Made by a program: the position numbers and the translations under genes
Shown: piece after piece, positions 18,273 through 28,043 of the stretch
How positions within the stretch are numbered: position 1 is the first letter of the stretch
Layout: every line of letters starts with the position of its first letter
Notes under the pieces: model-generated
Databases searched by the model: none
Seen by the model: the letters and a program-made list of their open reading frames with translations, nothing else
Told to the model about the DNA's origin: nothing
NCBI RefSeq assembly: GCF_001403635.1
Contig: NZ_LN879466.1
Location: forward strand, 584,254 to 648,253
Source: Clostridium massiliamazoniense
GTDB lineage: Bacteria; Bacillota; Clostridia; Clostridiales; Clostridiaceae
Length of the DNA: 64,000 bases
Direction of reading: 5' to 3'

Positions 18273-19661
18273 GTGAAGGGAAAAGAAATAAAGTTAATTT
18301 TATCAGCATTATTAGTAGTAGGAATAATGGGACATAGTGAAACAGTTAAAGGATTAGAGAGAGTAGAAGTACAAGATAAAAATAATGTTATTCAGTTAGA
18401 TGTAGAAAATGAGAATAGTGAATATATTTCAGAAGTAATAGAAGAATCAATAAAAGATGAAGATGTTGTAAAAAAAGAATTTAATGATATACAAAAGGAA
18501 GAAAAGAGTAAAGAGACAGAACTAAAGAGTGGTTGGAAATTAGAAAATGGAAAGTATTATTTTTATAATAAGGATGGGAGTAAGAAGACAGGTTTTTATA
18601 CAGATCCTTCAGGTGATACTTACTATTTAGATGAGAATACAGGAGCAATGAAAACTGGTTGGGTTAAAATAAAAGGACTTTTTTATTCTTTCAAAAATAA
18701 TGGGGTTATGCGTAAAGGTTGGTATAATGATGGCTATGACTGGTACATGCTAGATAAAGCAACTGGAATCATGAAAACTGGATGGTATAAGGATGGACAT
18801 AATTGGTATATGTTAGATAAATCAACTGGAGTGATGAAGACTGGTTGGTACAATGATGGTTATGATTGGTATATGTTAAATAATAATGGCACTATGAAAA
18901 CTGGATTTTATAATGATAAGTATGGAGACACTTATTACTTAAATCCTACAACTGGAGTAATGGAAAAAGGATGGGCATTAGATCAAAATAATAATTATCA
19001 TTATTATAAGGATAATGGAGTAATGGTAAAAGGTTGGTTTACAGAAGATGGTGTTAAGTATTACTTGAAAGAAAATAATAATGGAATAATGGCTACTGGC
19101 ATAGTTGAAATAGATTGTAAAAATTATAGATTTCAAGATAATGGTGCTTTAATAGTTGATAGGTGGTATGAAGGTGGAACTACTTATTCAGATTTAAATG
19201 GAGAGTTTAAAGTTATAGATCCAAGTGATGCAGGATCAGGTATACAATATAATATGGTTTGGTATATGGGAAGTTTAGCTAATAGAGAATCTGTTCATAA
19301 TAAAGCTATAGCTCTTCATAATGGAATGTTAGAGAATAATTGTGTTTACTTTACAGCCGAATTATTGAGAAGGGTAGGTATATCTATTCCAAATTATATA
19401 GCAAATACAGTTCAATTAGAGAAACAATTGTTGAATAGAGGGTGGAAGAAACATACTAATTTAAATAATTTAAAACCTGGAGATATAGTTTTTGCAGGAT
19501 ATACTCATTCTTTTACATTCATGGGATGGGCTGGAGATGGTTATGCTTATGTAGTAGATAATCAAAAATCAACATTTGGTTCAGTTCTTCATAAAAGAAA
19601 AATCTTTGAAAAAGATTCTAAGTACGATACTAATAAATCTACTCACTTCTTTAGGCTATAG
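18273..19661 (+). CDS. Choline-binding protein with a C-terminal NlpC/CHAP-like cysteine hydrolase domain
   Basis: 462 residues, GTG start after GAGGGGATATTT. A signal-like N terminus and an acidic linker precede about ten choline-binding repeats (residues ~88-312) with GWYNDGYDWYMLD units. The C-terminal ~145 residues hold Cys357 in NNCVYFTAELLRR and His412 in AGYTHSFTFMGW, an arrangement of the papain-like NlpC/P60 or CHAP wall hydrolases. It lies 51 bases after the amidase gene, so co-transcription is likely. The hydrolase family is matched by eye and its bond specificity is unknown. Confidence 0.85.
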   Translation: MKGKEIKLILSALLVVGIMGHSETVKGLERVEVQDKNNVIQLDVENENSEYISEVIEESIKDEDVVKKEFNDIQKEEKSKETELKSGWKLENGKYYFYNKDGSKKTGFYTDPSGDTYYLDENTGAMKTGWVKIKGLFYSFKNNGVMRKGWYNDGYDWYMLDKATGIMKTGWYKDGHNWYMLDKSTGVMKTGWYNDGYDWYMLNNNGTMKTGFYNDKYGDTYYLNPTTGVMEKGWALDQNNNYHYYKDNGVMVKGWFTEDGVKYYLKENNNGIMATGIVEIDCKNYRFQDNGALIVDRWYEGGTTYSDLNGEFKVIDPSDAGSGIQYNMVWYMGSLANRESVHNKAIALHNGMLENNCVYFTAELLRRVGISIPNYIANTVQLEKQLLNRGWKKHTNLNNLKPGDIVFAGYTHSFTFMGWAGDGYAYVVDNQKSTFGSVLHKRKIFEKDSKYDTNKSTHFFRL

Positions 19662-19684
19662 ATAAAGAAATAAATTTAAAAAAG

Positions 19685-19718
19685 GGATATGTACCAATTT
19701 GGTATATATCCTCTTATT
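19685..19718 (+). terminator. Terminator after the choline-binding pair
   Basis: GGATATGTACC pairs with GGTATATATCC around AATTT, followed by TCTTATTAT. Confidence 0.75.
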
Positions 19719-20085
19719 ATATAAATTTATTAGATGATTAGTTATAATATTATTCAATTCTTTATGAGTTAAAGACAAACAAATATACATTCTTAGATAA
19801 GGAAAGATTAAATTTATGTATAGTAAAGCTCTACCTAAATTAAGTTTTTATTTAGATTTAACAAAGTTTTTAAAGATTAGTTAGATAGACTGTATTTTTT
19901 TTATGATATAGTAGAATATGGTTTAAATAATTAAAAATTGAAGGGAGTTAAGGAGACTAATATTATAATTCTGTCTGAATTAAGTTTTGGTTTATGTTAT
20001 TTATTAAAAATAAGAGAAAGTGTATTTTAAATGATAGAGGTACAATAAATACTTGATAAGTTTAGTTATCACAATAGGGGGAAAA
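19719..20085. other. Intergenic region upstream of the first flippase
   Basis: About 365 AT-rich bases with no gene or clear hairpin. It should hold the flippase promoter; no strong consensus pair was picked. Confidence 0.5.
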
Positions 20086-21555
20086 ATGAAAAAATCAATA
20101 TTTAGAAATGCAATTTTTAAGTTCATATTAAATTTATTTAATCTAGTAGTGCCTATATTAATAGGTCCGTACATACTTAGGGTTGTAGGTGTTGAGATAA
20201 ATGGAACAATAAAATATTCTCAAACTATATTTGCATATTTTTTTATATTTGCTGGTTTTGGCGTTTATCAATATGGTCTTAGAGAAATAAGTAAAGTTAG
20301 AGATGATGAGAAGAAGTTGTCATCAGTTTTTACAAGTTTATTCGTATTTACTATAGCAACTAATGTTATAACAACTGGAATATATTTAATATATATAATG
20401 GCTAATTTTATGAATGATAGTAAGTTGTATGGTGCACTTGTTATTCTTACATTTAATTTACTATCTAATATATTTTATACAGAATGGGTTAATGAGGCTA
20501 TGGAGAATTATGGTTTTATAACTATAAAAACTATAGTCATAAAAATTGCTTATATAATAGGTCTATTAACCTTGGTTAAATCAAGTGATAACTTAAAAGA
20601 ATATATGATTCTTTTAGTACTTTCTACATTTTTAAATAATATAGTTAGCTTTATATATGTAAAGAAAAAGGTAAAGTTTGATTTTAGTTCAATAAATATA
20701 GTGAGACATATAAAGCCTATGTTTCTAGTTGTAATATTATCCAATGCTAATATATTATATACTCAATTAGATAGAACTATGATAGGTAGTGCTATAGATA
20801 TAAGTAATGTTAGTTATTATGCAACAGCTCAAGATATTAGCAATATGATAAATTCATTATTGCTAACTTTAATATATGTAACAATTCCAAGGCTTACAAA
20901 CTATTCAGCGAGTAGTGAAAAGAAAGATGAGTATTTAAAACTTTTAAATAAAATAAGTAAGATGTATCTTATGGTACTATTCCCAGCAGCTATAGGAATG
21001 TTCATGTTATCAGGAGAAATAATATTGCTTTATGGAGGAGCAGAATATATAGCAGCAGCACCAATATTACAGGTATTTTCAATTTATATAATAACTTTAG
21101 GTTATGAGTCAATATTAAGTAATCAAGTTATGTATGTACAGGGAAAAGAAAGAATACAAGTTGGTGTAGTATTTATAGGTGGAGCAATAAATTTAATATT
21201 AAACATACTGTTAATTTTAACAGGGAACTTTACAGAGACAACATCAATAGTTACAACAATGATAGCTAATATATTAGTAATAACAATAGAGTACATATAC
21301 ATAAGAAAAAAATTGCAAATACCAATAAAAATATTCAGTATGGATAAAACAAAATATTTAATATATTCATTAACATTTATACCTACTATAATGTTATTAA
21401 AGACATTAAACTTAGGAACAATTTTATTATGTTTAGCATCTATGATAAGTTGTGCCTTATTGTATTTAATAATATTGATAGTTACAAAGGATGAATTTTA
21501 TTTAGATTTTTTAAAGAAAGTAAATGGAATAATAAAAAAGAAAATAACAAATTAG
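20086..21555 (+). CDS. Wzx-type oligosaccharide flippase (first copy)
   Basis: 489-residue multi-pass protein of the MATE/MOP superfamily, about twelve to fourteen helices. The N terminus FNLVVPILIGPYILRVVG and YSQTIFAYFFIFAGFGVYQY are typical of RfbX/Wzx proteins of capsule loci. It flips lipid-linked repeat units to the outer face. I choose ATG 20086 (ribosome site AGGGGGAAAA) over the upstream in-frame TTG at 20053. It stands alone between choline-binding genes and is followed by a hairpin, so it is separate from the operon that ends at 16049. Confidence 0.88.
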   Translation: MKKSIFRNAIFKFILNLFNLVVPILIGPYILRVVGVEINGTIKYSQTIFAYFFIFAGFGVYQYGLREISKVRDDEKKLSSVFTSLFVFTIATNVITTGIYLIYIMANFMNDSKLYGALVILTFNLLSNIFYTEWVNEAMENYGFITIKTIVIKIAYIIGLLTLVKSSDNLKEYMILLVLSTFLNNIVSFIYVKKKVKFDFSSINIVRHIKPMFLVVILSNANILYTQLDRTMIGSAIDISNVSYYATAQDISNMINSLLLTLIYVTIPRLTNYSASSEKKDEYLKLLNKISKMYLMVLFPAAIGMFMLSGEIILLYGGAEYIAAAPILQVFSIYIITLGYESILSNQVMYVQGKERIQVGVVFIGGAINLILNILLILTGNFTETTSIVTTMIANILVITIEYIYIRKKLQIPIKIFSMDKTKYLIYSLTFIPTIMLLKTLNLGTILLCLASMISCALLYLIILIVTKDEFYLDFLKKVNGIIKKKITN

Positions 21556-21560
21556 CTTTA

Positions 21561-21600
21561 GAGGATGTATCAAAATAGTTAGGTACATCCTTTATTTTTA
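21561..21600 (+). terminator. Terminator after the flippase
   Basis: AGGATGTA pairs with TACATCCT around a ~14-base loop, followed by TTATTTTT. The same stem recurs at 47831 and 63676. Confidence 0.8.
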
Positions 21601-22004
21601 GTTTTAGACATATAGTTGAATTTATTTTGAATAGAAAAATAACTAATCCAGTAATTTTTAATTATTTTGATAGGTTTAACATATTCTACGAAACCTATGC
21701 TTATGCTGCATTTTATTTCAGTTTAGGAATAATTTTAGTTCATAATACAAAATGAATCAATAAAAAACAAAAAATAAGTGTACTAATAATATTATTATTT
21801 ATCTTAATAGGAAATAATACTTTAGGAATATATTTAATTCATATGCTATTATTATTTAAATATAAGCCAATATTTGCAGCAACAAATATAGGAAGTACTA
21901 TTGGAGGGAATATAATACTTACAATAATTATATTAATTGTTTCTCTTTTAATAGCATTAATAATAAAAAGAACACCAATATTAAAGAAACTTTTAGAACT
22001 TTAA
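21600..22004 (+). pseudogene. Remnant of a membrane acyltransferase (acyltransferase-3 family), C-terminal part
   Basis: One frame is open from 21600 to a TAA at 22002 except for an in-frame TGA at 21753-21755. It encodes FNYFDRFNIFYETYAYAAFY, then after the stop GNNTLGIYLIHMLLLFKYKP and a last hydrophobic helix ending KRTPILKKLLEL. The NTLGIYLIH segment is typical of the last helices of integral-membrane O-acyltransferases that decorate sugars. No start codon or N-terminal two thirds is present, so a formerly longer gene was truncated, perhaps by the event that placed the flippase terminator here. Confidence 0.72.
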
Positions 22005-22120
22005 AAAATAAAGAATATAAGATTTTATTTTAATCATTAAAAATATAGTAAAATATTTCATTTAATTGTTAAAATATGTTAAAATATACAATAGAAGTAA
22101 AAATATATTGGGGGATTAAA

Positions 22121-23059
22121 ATGAAGAAAAAATTAGTTACGTTAATATTAGGAATAGTCATGGTGGGAAGTTTTTCATCTGTAGATGCTTTGGCTAAAAA
22201 TGGGGGACAAGAACCAAAAAATGCAGTAAAAGTTACAATGGAAGAAAAAGAAATCATTTCAAAAGAGACAGGAACTTTTAATAAATTAAGAGAAAGGACT
22301 ACAGAATATATTAATAATGAACAAGGTACTGGTGGAGAAGAAAAAAGTGAAAGAGCACAATTAAATAGAAATTTAAATGGATGGGTTCAATCAGGTTCAG
22401 ATTGGTATTATTATAATAACGGGAGAAAATATCAAAATCAATGGTTACAAAGTCACGGAGATTGGTATTATCTAGATAATAATGGGGTTATGGTAACTGG
22501 TGAAAGGTATATAAGGGGGAATTATTATTATTTTGCTACAAATGGAGTTATGAAAACAGGGTGGCAAAAAAGAAATAATAAGTGGTATTACTATTCATCT
22601 TCAGGAGCAGCACATACTGGATGGATTAAAAGCGGAAATGATTGGTACTGTACTAATTATAACGGTGAAGCTATTGTAGGAAAATGGAACGTTAATGGGA
22701 AGATATATTATTTCGATAATAATGCGATTATGAAGACAGGATGGGTTAAAATAAATGGAATATGGCATTATTATAAAAGTTCAGGAGAAGCAAGCGAAGG
22801 TTGGGTAAAATCAGGGAAAGATTGGTACTATATTAACTATGATGGAAGTGCTTCTACAAATGGACTTTATTTAATAAATTCAAGTAAATATTATTTTGAT
22901 GAAAATGGAATTATGGGTACTGGATGGTACTATGATTCAAATGGAAATATATATTATTTCAATGAAGGAAGTAATAATACAGGAGCTATGGCAACAGGAA
23001 CAGTATATATTGATGGAGTAAAATACACATTTAACTCTAATGGGGTATTAATAAGATAA
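22121..23059 (+). CDS. Secreted choline-binding repeat protein without an enzymatic domain
   Basis: 312 residues: signal peptide (MKKKLVTLILGIVMVGSFSS, cut near DALA), a short charged linker and then about eleven choline-binding repeats to the very end (for example GSDWYYYNNGRKYQNQ, DWYYLDNNGVMVTG). There is no catalytic or other domain, unlike the other three repeat proteins of the window. I choose ATG 22121 after TTGGGGGATTAAA; an upstream in-frame ATG at 22076 would spoil the signal peptide. It may coat the surface or compete for choline sites; the role is unknown. Confidence 0.87.
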   Translation: MKKKLVTLILGIVMVGSFSSVDALAKNGGQEPKNAVKVTMEEKEIISKETGTFNKLRERTTEYINNEQGTGGEEKSERAQLNRNLNGWVQSGSDWYYYNNGRKYQNQWLQSHGDWYYLDNNGVMVTGERYIRGNYYYFATNGVMKTGWQKRNNKWYYYSSSGAAHTGWIKSGNDWYCTNYNGEAIVGKWNVNGKIYYFDNNAIMKTGWVKINGIWHYYKSSGEASEGWVKSGKDWYYINYDGSASTNGLYLINSSKYYFDENGIMGTGWYYDSNGNIYYFNEGSNNTGAMATGTVYIDGVKYTFNSNGVLIR

Positions 23060-23090
23060 AATTTAATAAGATAAAGTTTAATAAGATAGA
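23050..23090 (+). repeat. Short tandem repeat (three copies) straddling the stop codon
   Basis: The unit AATAAGATAAA(A/G)TTT occurs about three times from the end of the choline-binding gene into the terminator, the last copy reading AATAAGATAGAG. The unit is about 15-16 bases and looks like slippage. Confidence 0.7.
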
Positions 23091-23155
23091 GCTTTTTAGT
23101 AGAAAGTTAAATTATCAATTTGATATTTAACAGAGGAAAAGCTCTATCTTTATTA
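23083..23155 (+). terminator. Terminator after the repeat-only choline-binding gene
   Basis: AAGATAGAGCTTTT pairs with AAAAGCTCTATCTT; inner partial pairing bridges the ~40-base loop; TTATT follows. Confidence 0.75.
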
Positions 23156-23402
23156 ATAATTAATTTAAATATATTGTAGAATAAGAATATTATTTATGAT
23201 ATATTATAAAATATATGAGTAATTAGTGTAAAATAAGGTTAAAAAAGTAAGATGAAAATAAAGTTTCTCAAAAAGTTTTATGTAAGTTTAAAGAAATTCA
23301 AAAAAATTAGATTAAAGTATTAAGTAGATATAAATCATTAAAGTTGAGAAATCTTTATATTAGTAGTTTTAAGGGAAAAGTAATGAATAGGGGATAAAAT
23401 AT
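23156..23402. other. Intergenic region before the second polysaccharide block
   Basis: About 245 AT-rich bases between the terminator and the glycosyltransferase start. No further structure recognised; the promoter of the second block should be here. Confidence 0.5.
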
Positions 23403-24290
23403 ATGATAAAAAGTTCATTGATAGTTTTAAATTACAATGATTCTGCTACTACAGCAAATTTGGTTAAATCAGTAAAATCATATAATACAATTGATAAAAT
23501 AATAATAGTAGATAATAATTCCTCTGATGATTCAAAAGAAAAACTAAGTACATTAGTGGATGAAAAAATAGATTTTATTCAAAGTAAAGAAAATAGAGGC
23601 TACGCTTATGGGAATAATTATGGGATAAAATATGCTGTAGAAAAATATAAGCCTACAAATATAATTATTGCAAATCCAGATGTATATATAGAGGAAGTTG
23701 TATTAGAGAAACTTATTACCTTCTTAGAGGAAAATAATGATGTTGCTATAGCTACAGCAACAATGAAAAATTTAACTAAGGAAGGTTATACTATATCACC
23801 ATTGAAGGCTTGGAAAAGACCAAGTTACATATATTCTTTGTTCACAGCTTTATTTATATGCTCTAAATTTTCGGGACGATTAATAAAGTATAATGATAAA
23901 TATTTTAATGGGGAGTATTCAGAGGTTTTTGCAGTGCAAGGAAGTTTTTTTGTTGTAAAGGCAGATGTCTTAAAAGAAATAAATTATCTAGATGAAGAAA
24001 CATTTCTTTATTGTGAAGAAATGATTTTAGGAAGCAAAATAAGTGATAAGGGTTATAAGGAGGTTGTTTTTAATAACTTATATTATAATCACGATCATGG
24101 AGTTACAATAAATAAAAATATAAATAAGAAAATTAATAAGTACAAAATATTAAATGAAAGTTTATCTATATATATGAAGAAATATTTAAAAGTAGGTAGA
24201 ATTAAATTATCTTTATTTAAAATGTGCTGTCATATTGGAATAACAGAACGAAGATTAGTCTATTTTTTTATGGACAAAATGAATTCATAG
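23403..24290 (+). CDS. Glycosyltransferase family 2
   Basis: 295 residues. SSLIVLNYNDSATTANLVKS at the N terminus, IIIVDNNSSDDS, ENRGYAYGNNYG and NPDVYIEE (metal site) are typical of GT2 rhamnosyl/galactosyl-transferase-like proteins; EMILGSKI later supplies acidic residues. It starts the second polysaccharide block, whose genes then follow with gaps of 51 bases or less. Confidence 0.86.
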   Translation: MIKSSLIVLNYNDSATTANLVKSVKSYNTIDKIIIVDNNSSDDSKEKLSTLVDEKIDFIQSKENRGYAYGNNYGIKYAVEKYKPTNIIIANPDVYIEEVVLEKLITFLEENNDVAIATATMKNLTKEGYTISPLKAWKRPSYIYSLFTALFICSKFSGRLIKYNDKYFNGEYSEVFAVQGSFFVVKADVLKEINYLDEETFLYCEEMILGSKISDKGYKEVVFNNLYYNHDHGVTINKNINKKINKYKILNESLSIYMKKYLKVGRIKLSLFKMCCHIGITERRLVYFFMDKMNS

Positions 24291-24341
24291 AAAATAGAAT
24301 TTAAGATGACAGATTAAAGAAAAGATAGAGGGGGAACTTAA

Positions 24342-25580
24342 ATGAAGTCTATAAATATTATAGGTGCCTTTGATAGATATAATTATGGTGATTTATTATT
24401 TCCTATAATTATAGAAGAATACATAAAAAAATATAATTATGAGCTTATAAAAAAGTATAAATTAGAGTATTATGCTTTAGTTCAGAGTGATTTAAGCAAA
24501 GTTGGTGGAAAGAAGACCAAGGCTTTAAGTGATTTATATAACAGTAAAGTTGATAAGGGGAGCTATTTAATAGTTTCTGGAGGGGATGTTCTTGCAGCTA
24601 GAATTGGAAATATGGATATAGATTTATGCAAGAGTTTCAAGGAAATGATTTATAAGAAGGTGTCAAGAAAACTAAAGGGAATAGAGAATTTTGAAAAAAA
24701 ATCAAAAAGCTTATTTAATATAGATAGTTCTTTTCCTTGGGTTGTTGATGAAAAAAGCTTCAATGGAAATCTTAAAGTAATTTATAATGCTGTTGGTGGC
24801 TCAACTATTGATAAACTACCTCCAAAAGATCAAACTTTTATTATAGATGCCATGAAGAATAGCTCTTATATTTCAGTAAGAGATAATAAAAGTAAAGAAA
24901 ATATAGTAAATAATCAATTTTTAAAAGGAGAAAAAGTTAATAGGGTTGATGTAGCACCAGATAGTGCAACTATAATGTCTGAAATATTTACTTTAGAATA
25001 CCTAGAAGGAAAGATAAGTGATTCTACAAAAGAATTTATAAAAGAAAACAAAGAATATATAGTTATTCAAAGTAATAATGCATCACTTAAAAGTGGAAAA
25101 GATAAAGAATTAGTAGAAGCTTTAAATAGTATAGGGGCCAGACTAAAGTGTAAAATATTATTATTACCTATAGGGTTTGCTGCAAATCATGATGATAATA
25201 TAGCTTTAGAAAAGGTAGGAAAACAATTAAAGATTGATTATACTCATATTAAAGAAAATAATATATATGACATAATGTATTTAATAGGAAAGGGAAAGTT
25301 TTTTGCCGGGACGAGCCTCCATGGAAATATAACAGCAATGTCCTATGGAGTGCCTCATATAGGATTAAATAAAGAAATAAAAAAATTAGACATGTATTTA
25401 AGCACATGGGATTTAAAAGAACAAAATGGATGTATAAGTTTTAATGAATTAAATGATAAAATAGATGATTTATTAAAGATAGATAAAGATACCTTATTAA
25501 GGAAAAGAGAAGAACTTATAGAAAAAGTTAAAGAAAATTTTAAAAGAATATTAGCATTAATAGAGGAAAATAATGAGTAA
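24342..25580 (+). CDS. Polysaccharide pyruvyl transferase family protein
   Basis: 412-residue protein of the CsaB/WcaK-type family that transfers pyruvate ketals to sugars. N-terminal IIGAFDRYNYGDLLFPIIIE, the middle NAVGGSTI and YISVRDNKS, and the C-terminal FFAGTSLHGNITAMSYGVPH are the usual signatures. It overlaps the next gene by eight bases. It implies an acidic pyruvylated glycan; in some bacteria such ketals anchor S-layer proteins, which is of interest given the S-layer-like gene at 31005, though no SLH domain is visible there. Confidence 0.83.
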   Translation: MKSINIIGAFDRYNYGDLLFPIIIEEYIKKYNYELIKKYKLEYYALVQSDLSKVGGKKTKALSDLYNSKVDKGSYLIVSGGDVLAARIGNMDIDLCKSFKEMIYKKVSRKLKGIENFEKKSKSLFNIDSSFPWVVDEKSFNGNLKVIYNAVGGSTIDKLPPKDQTFIIDAMKNSSYISVRDNKSKENIVNNQFLKGEKVNRVDVAPDSATIMSEIFTLEYLEGKISDSTKEFIKENKEYIVIQSNNASLKSGKDKELVEALNSIGARLKCKILLLPIGFAANHDDNIALEKVGKQLKIDYTHIKENNIYDIMYLIGKGKFFAGTSLHGNITAMSYGVPHIGLNKEIKKLDMYLSTWDLKEQNGCISFNELNDKIDDLLKIDKDTLLRKREELIEKVKENFKRILALIEENNE

Positions 25581-26967
25581 AGAAAAAGAACTTATAAAGA
25601 ATACTTTAATTTATGCAGTAGGAAATATAGGTTCAAAACTATTAACATTCATTTTGATACCAATCTATACAAAATATCTTAAAGAGGCTGATGTTGGTTA
25701 TTTTGACATAATTGTAAACACAGCGCTTCTATTATTACCAATGATAACATTTCAAATATCCGATGGAATATACAGATTCATAATAAAAACAGATGATGAA
25801 AAAGAAAGAAAAATAATAATATCTAATGGTTATATTATAATAATTCAAAATATAGCTTTATTTACTATAGGATATATTTTGATTTCAATAGGATTTAATG
25901 TAAAAAATTCAATATTAATATATTTATATATAATAACTAACCTTGTATATACAGTTAAAGGACAAGTTGTTAGAGCATTAAAGAAAACAAAAGAATTTGC
26001 TATGGCTGGATTTGTAGTAACACTGGTAAGTTTATTATTAAATATAGTTTTTATAACAAAATTTAAAATGAAAACAGAAGGATTATTAATAGCATATATA
26101 ATAGCATTTTTTATAGGAAGTATATACTTAGAATGGAAAGGGAAAATTTTAAAATATTTTTCTTTTGAGGAAGCTAATATAAATGAAAAAAGAAAATTGA
26201 AAAAATTCTCTGTGCCATTAATACCTAATGTAATAAGTTGGTGGGTAATGAACTTATCAGATAGATATATGATAGCTAACTTTATAAGTAATGCAGCTAA
26301 TGGAGTTTATTCTATAGCAAATAAATTTTCTTCAATAATAGTAATTGTAAATAGTTTTTTTTCTCTAGCTTGGCAAGAATCAGCAATAGTTGAGTATGAT
26401 TCAAAAGATAGAGATGAGTATTATACAAGAATGTTTAATACTTATATGAAAATACAATTAGGTGGAGCTATAGTTTTAATAGCCTTTACTAAAATTGTTT
26501 TTAAGTTTTTAGTAAAGGAAAATTTTTATGTTGGATATAAGGCTATACCTATATTATATGTAGCATCAGTTTTCTCAGCATTTTCAGTATTCTACGGAAC
26601 AGGCTATCAAAGTGCAAATGATACTAAAGGTTCTTTTCAAACAACTATATTAGGAGCAGTACTTAATATAACAATTAATATATTTGCTATACCTATGTGG
26701 GGAATTGAAGGAGCTGCTATATCAACACTAGTATCATATTTAGTTGTTTGGATAGTAAGAATAATTCAAACTAAAAAATATTTTTCTATAAAAATAAGTA
26801 AATTAGAGTTAATTTCTTTAATTATAATATTGTTAATATTCACAGTAATATACTATGTAAATAACATAGTAGTTGAAATAATCATGTTTATATTATCAAT
26901 ATTAATATTTGTGTTTTTTAATAAAGAGATATTTATCAAAGTATTAAATAAAATAATTAAAAAATAA
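25573..26967 (+). CDS. Oligosaccharide flippase (second copy)
   Basis: 464-residue multi-pass protein of the same superfamily as the 20086 gene but clearly different in sequence: NTLIYAVGNIGSKLLTFILI, IYTKYLKEADVGYFDI and WWVMNLSDRYMIANF. The ATG overlaps the end of the pyruvyl transferase, so the two are translationally coupled. It probably exports the repeat unit of the second block. Confidence 0.88.
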   Translation: MSKEKELIKNTLIYAVGNIGSKLLTFILIPIYTKYLKEADVGYFDIIVNTALLLLPMITFQISDGIYRFIIKTDDEKERKIIISNGYIIIIQNIALFTIGYILISIGFNVKNSILIYLYIITNLVYTVKGQVVRALKKTKEFAMAGFVVTLVSLLLNIVFITKFKMKTEGLLIAYIIAFFIGSIYLEWKGKILKYFSFEEANINEKRKLKKFSVPLIPNVISWWVMNLSDRYMIANFISNAANGVYSIANKFSSIIVIVNSFFSLAWQESAIVEYDSKDRDEYYTRMFNTYMKIQLGGAIVLIAFTKIVFKFLVKENFYVGYKAIPILYVASVFSAFSVFYGTGYQSANDTKGSFQTTILGAVLNITINIFAIPMWGIEGAAISTLVSYLVVWIVRIIQTKKYFSIKISKLELISLIIILLIFTVIYYVNNIVVEIIMFILSILIFVFFNKEIFIKVLNKIIKK

Positions 26968-27014
26968 AAAATATAACTTATGATAAGTAAAGAAAGTTTA
27001 AAGGGGGAAGAAAA

Positions 27015-28043
27015 ATGTTGTGTGCATTGATAATGGCTGGAGGAAAAGGTGAAAGATTTTGGCCTATGTCAACTGACAAAAAACCAAAGCAATTTTTAAA
27101 TTTAATAGGCGAGAATTCTATGATACAGCTAACTGTAAAAAGATTATTACCTATAATTGATATAGAAAAAATATTTATAGTTACATCAAGTGAATATAAA
27201 GATCTTATAAAAGAACATATACCTAATATTCCAAATAGGAATATCATAATAGAACCAGAAGGGAAAAATACAGCTGCATGCATAGCTCTTTCTTCTTTTG
27301 TAATTAGAGAAATTTATGGGAATGTGAATACTGTTGTGTTACCATCAGACCATTTAATTTTAGATGAAGAAAATTTCAGAAGAGATTTAGAATTAGGAAA
27401 TGAATTTTTAAATAACAATAAAGATGCAGTGGTGACTATAGGTATAGAAGCAACTAGACCAGATACTGGATATGGGTATATAAAAATAGAGAATAAGAGT
27501 AAAAGTATAAACAAAGTTATTAGTTTTACAGAAAAACCAGATTATAAAAAAGCTGTATCTTATATAGAAAGTGGAAATTATCTTTGGAATTCAGGAATAT
27601 TCATTTGGTCCATAGATAATATTCTTTCATTAACAAAACAATTTTTACCTAAAACTTATAATATATTAAGAGAAGTTCCTGTAAATGAAAATGGTTTTGA
27701 TTATGAAATACTTAAAAATATTTATAAAAATGTAGAGAGTATATCTGTAGATTATGGAATAATGGAAAAAACAAAAAAAATATATGTAATTAAAAGTACT
27801 TTTGGTTGGGATGATTTAGGTAGTTGGAATAGCTTAGCTAGGTATAAACAAAAAGATAGTAACAATAATATTATAGATGGAAGTGTAATTGTCTTAAATA
27901 GTAAGGAAAATATAATTCAAACTAATAAAAAAACTTATGTAATGGGAGTGAAAAATCTTATTGTAATAGAAACTGATAATGAAATAATGATAGTAAATCA
28001 AAATGATGTTTCTAGAATAAAGGAGCTAAAAAAACATGGGTAA
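27015..28043 (+). CDS. manC: Mannose-1-phosphate guanylyltransferase
   Basis: 342-residue GDP-mannose pyrophosphorylase. LIMAGGKGERFWPMS (residues 5-19), KPKQFLNLIGE, IEPEGKNTAACIAL, VLPSDHLI and FTEKPD are the standard motifs. It lacks the C-terminal isomerase domain of bifunctional enzymes. AAGGGGGAAG precedes the ATG. No phosphomannomutase is in the window, so mannose-1-phosphate comes from elsewhere. The next gene overlaps its end by eight bases and probably uses GDP-mannose. Confidence 0.92.
   Translation: MLCALIMAGGKGERFWPMSTDKKPKQFLNLIGENSMIQLTVKRLLPIIDIEKIFIVTSSEYKDLIKEHIPNIPNRNIIIEPEGKNTAACIALSSFVIREIYGNVNTVVLPSDHLILDEENFRRDLELGNEFLNNNKDAVVTIGIEATRPDTGYGYIKIENKSKSINKVISFTEKPDYKKAVSYIESGNYLWNSGIFIWSIDNILSLTKQFLPKTYNILREVPVNENGFDYEILKNIYKNVESISVDYGIMEKTKKIYVIKSTFGWDDLGSWNSLARYKQKDSNNNIIDGSVIVLNSKENIIQTNKKTYVMGVKNLIVIETDNEIMIVNQNDVSRIKELKKHG

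Noticed and set aside
16254-23059. CRISPR-like or direct-repeat array in the choline-binding genes
   Set aside because: The repeats are protein-coding choline-binding units of about 20 residues in frame, with varied DNA and no spacers.
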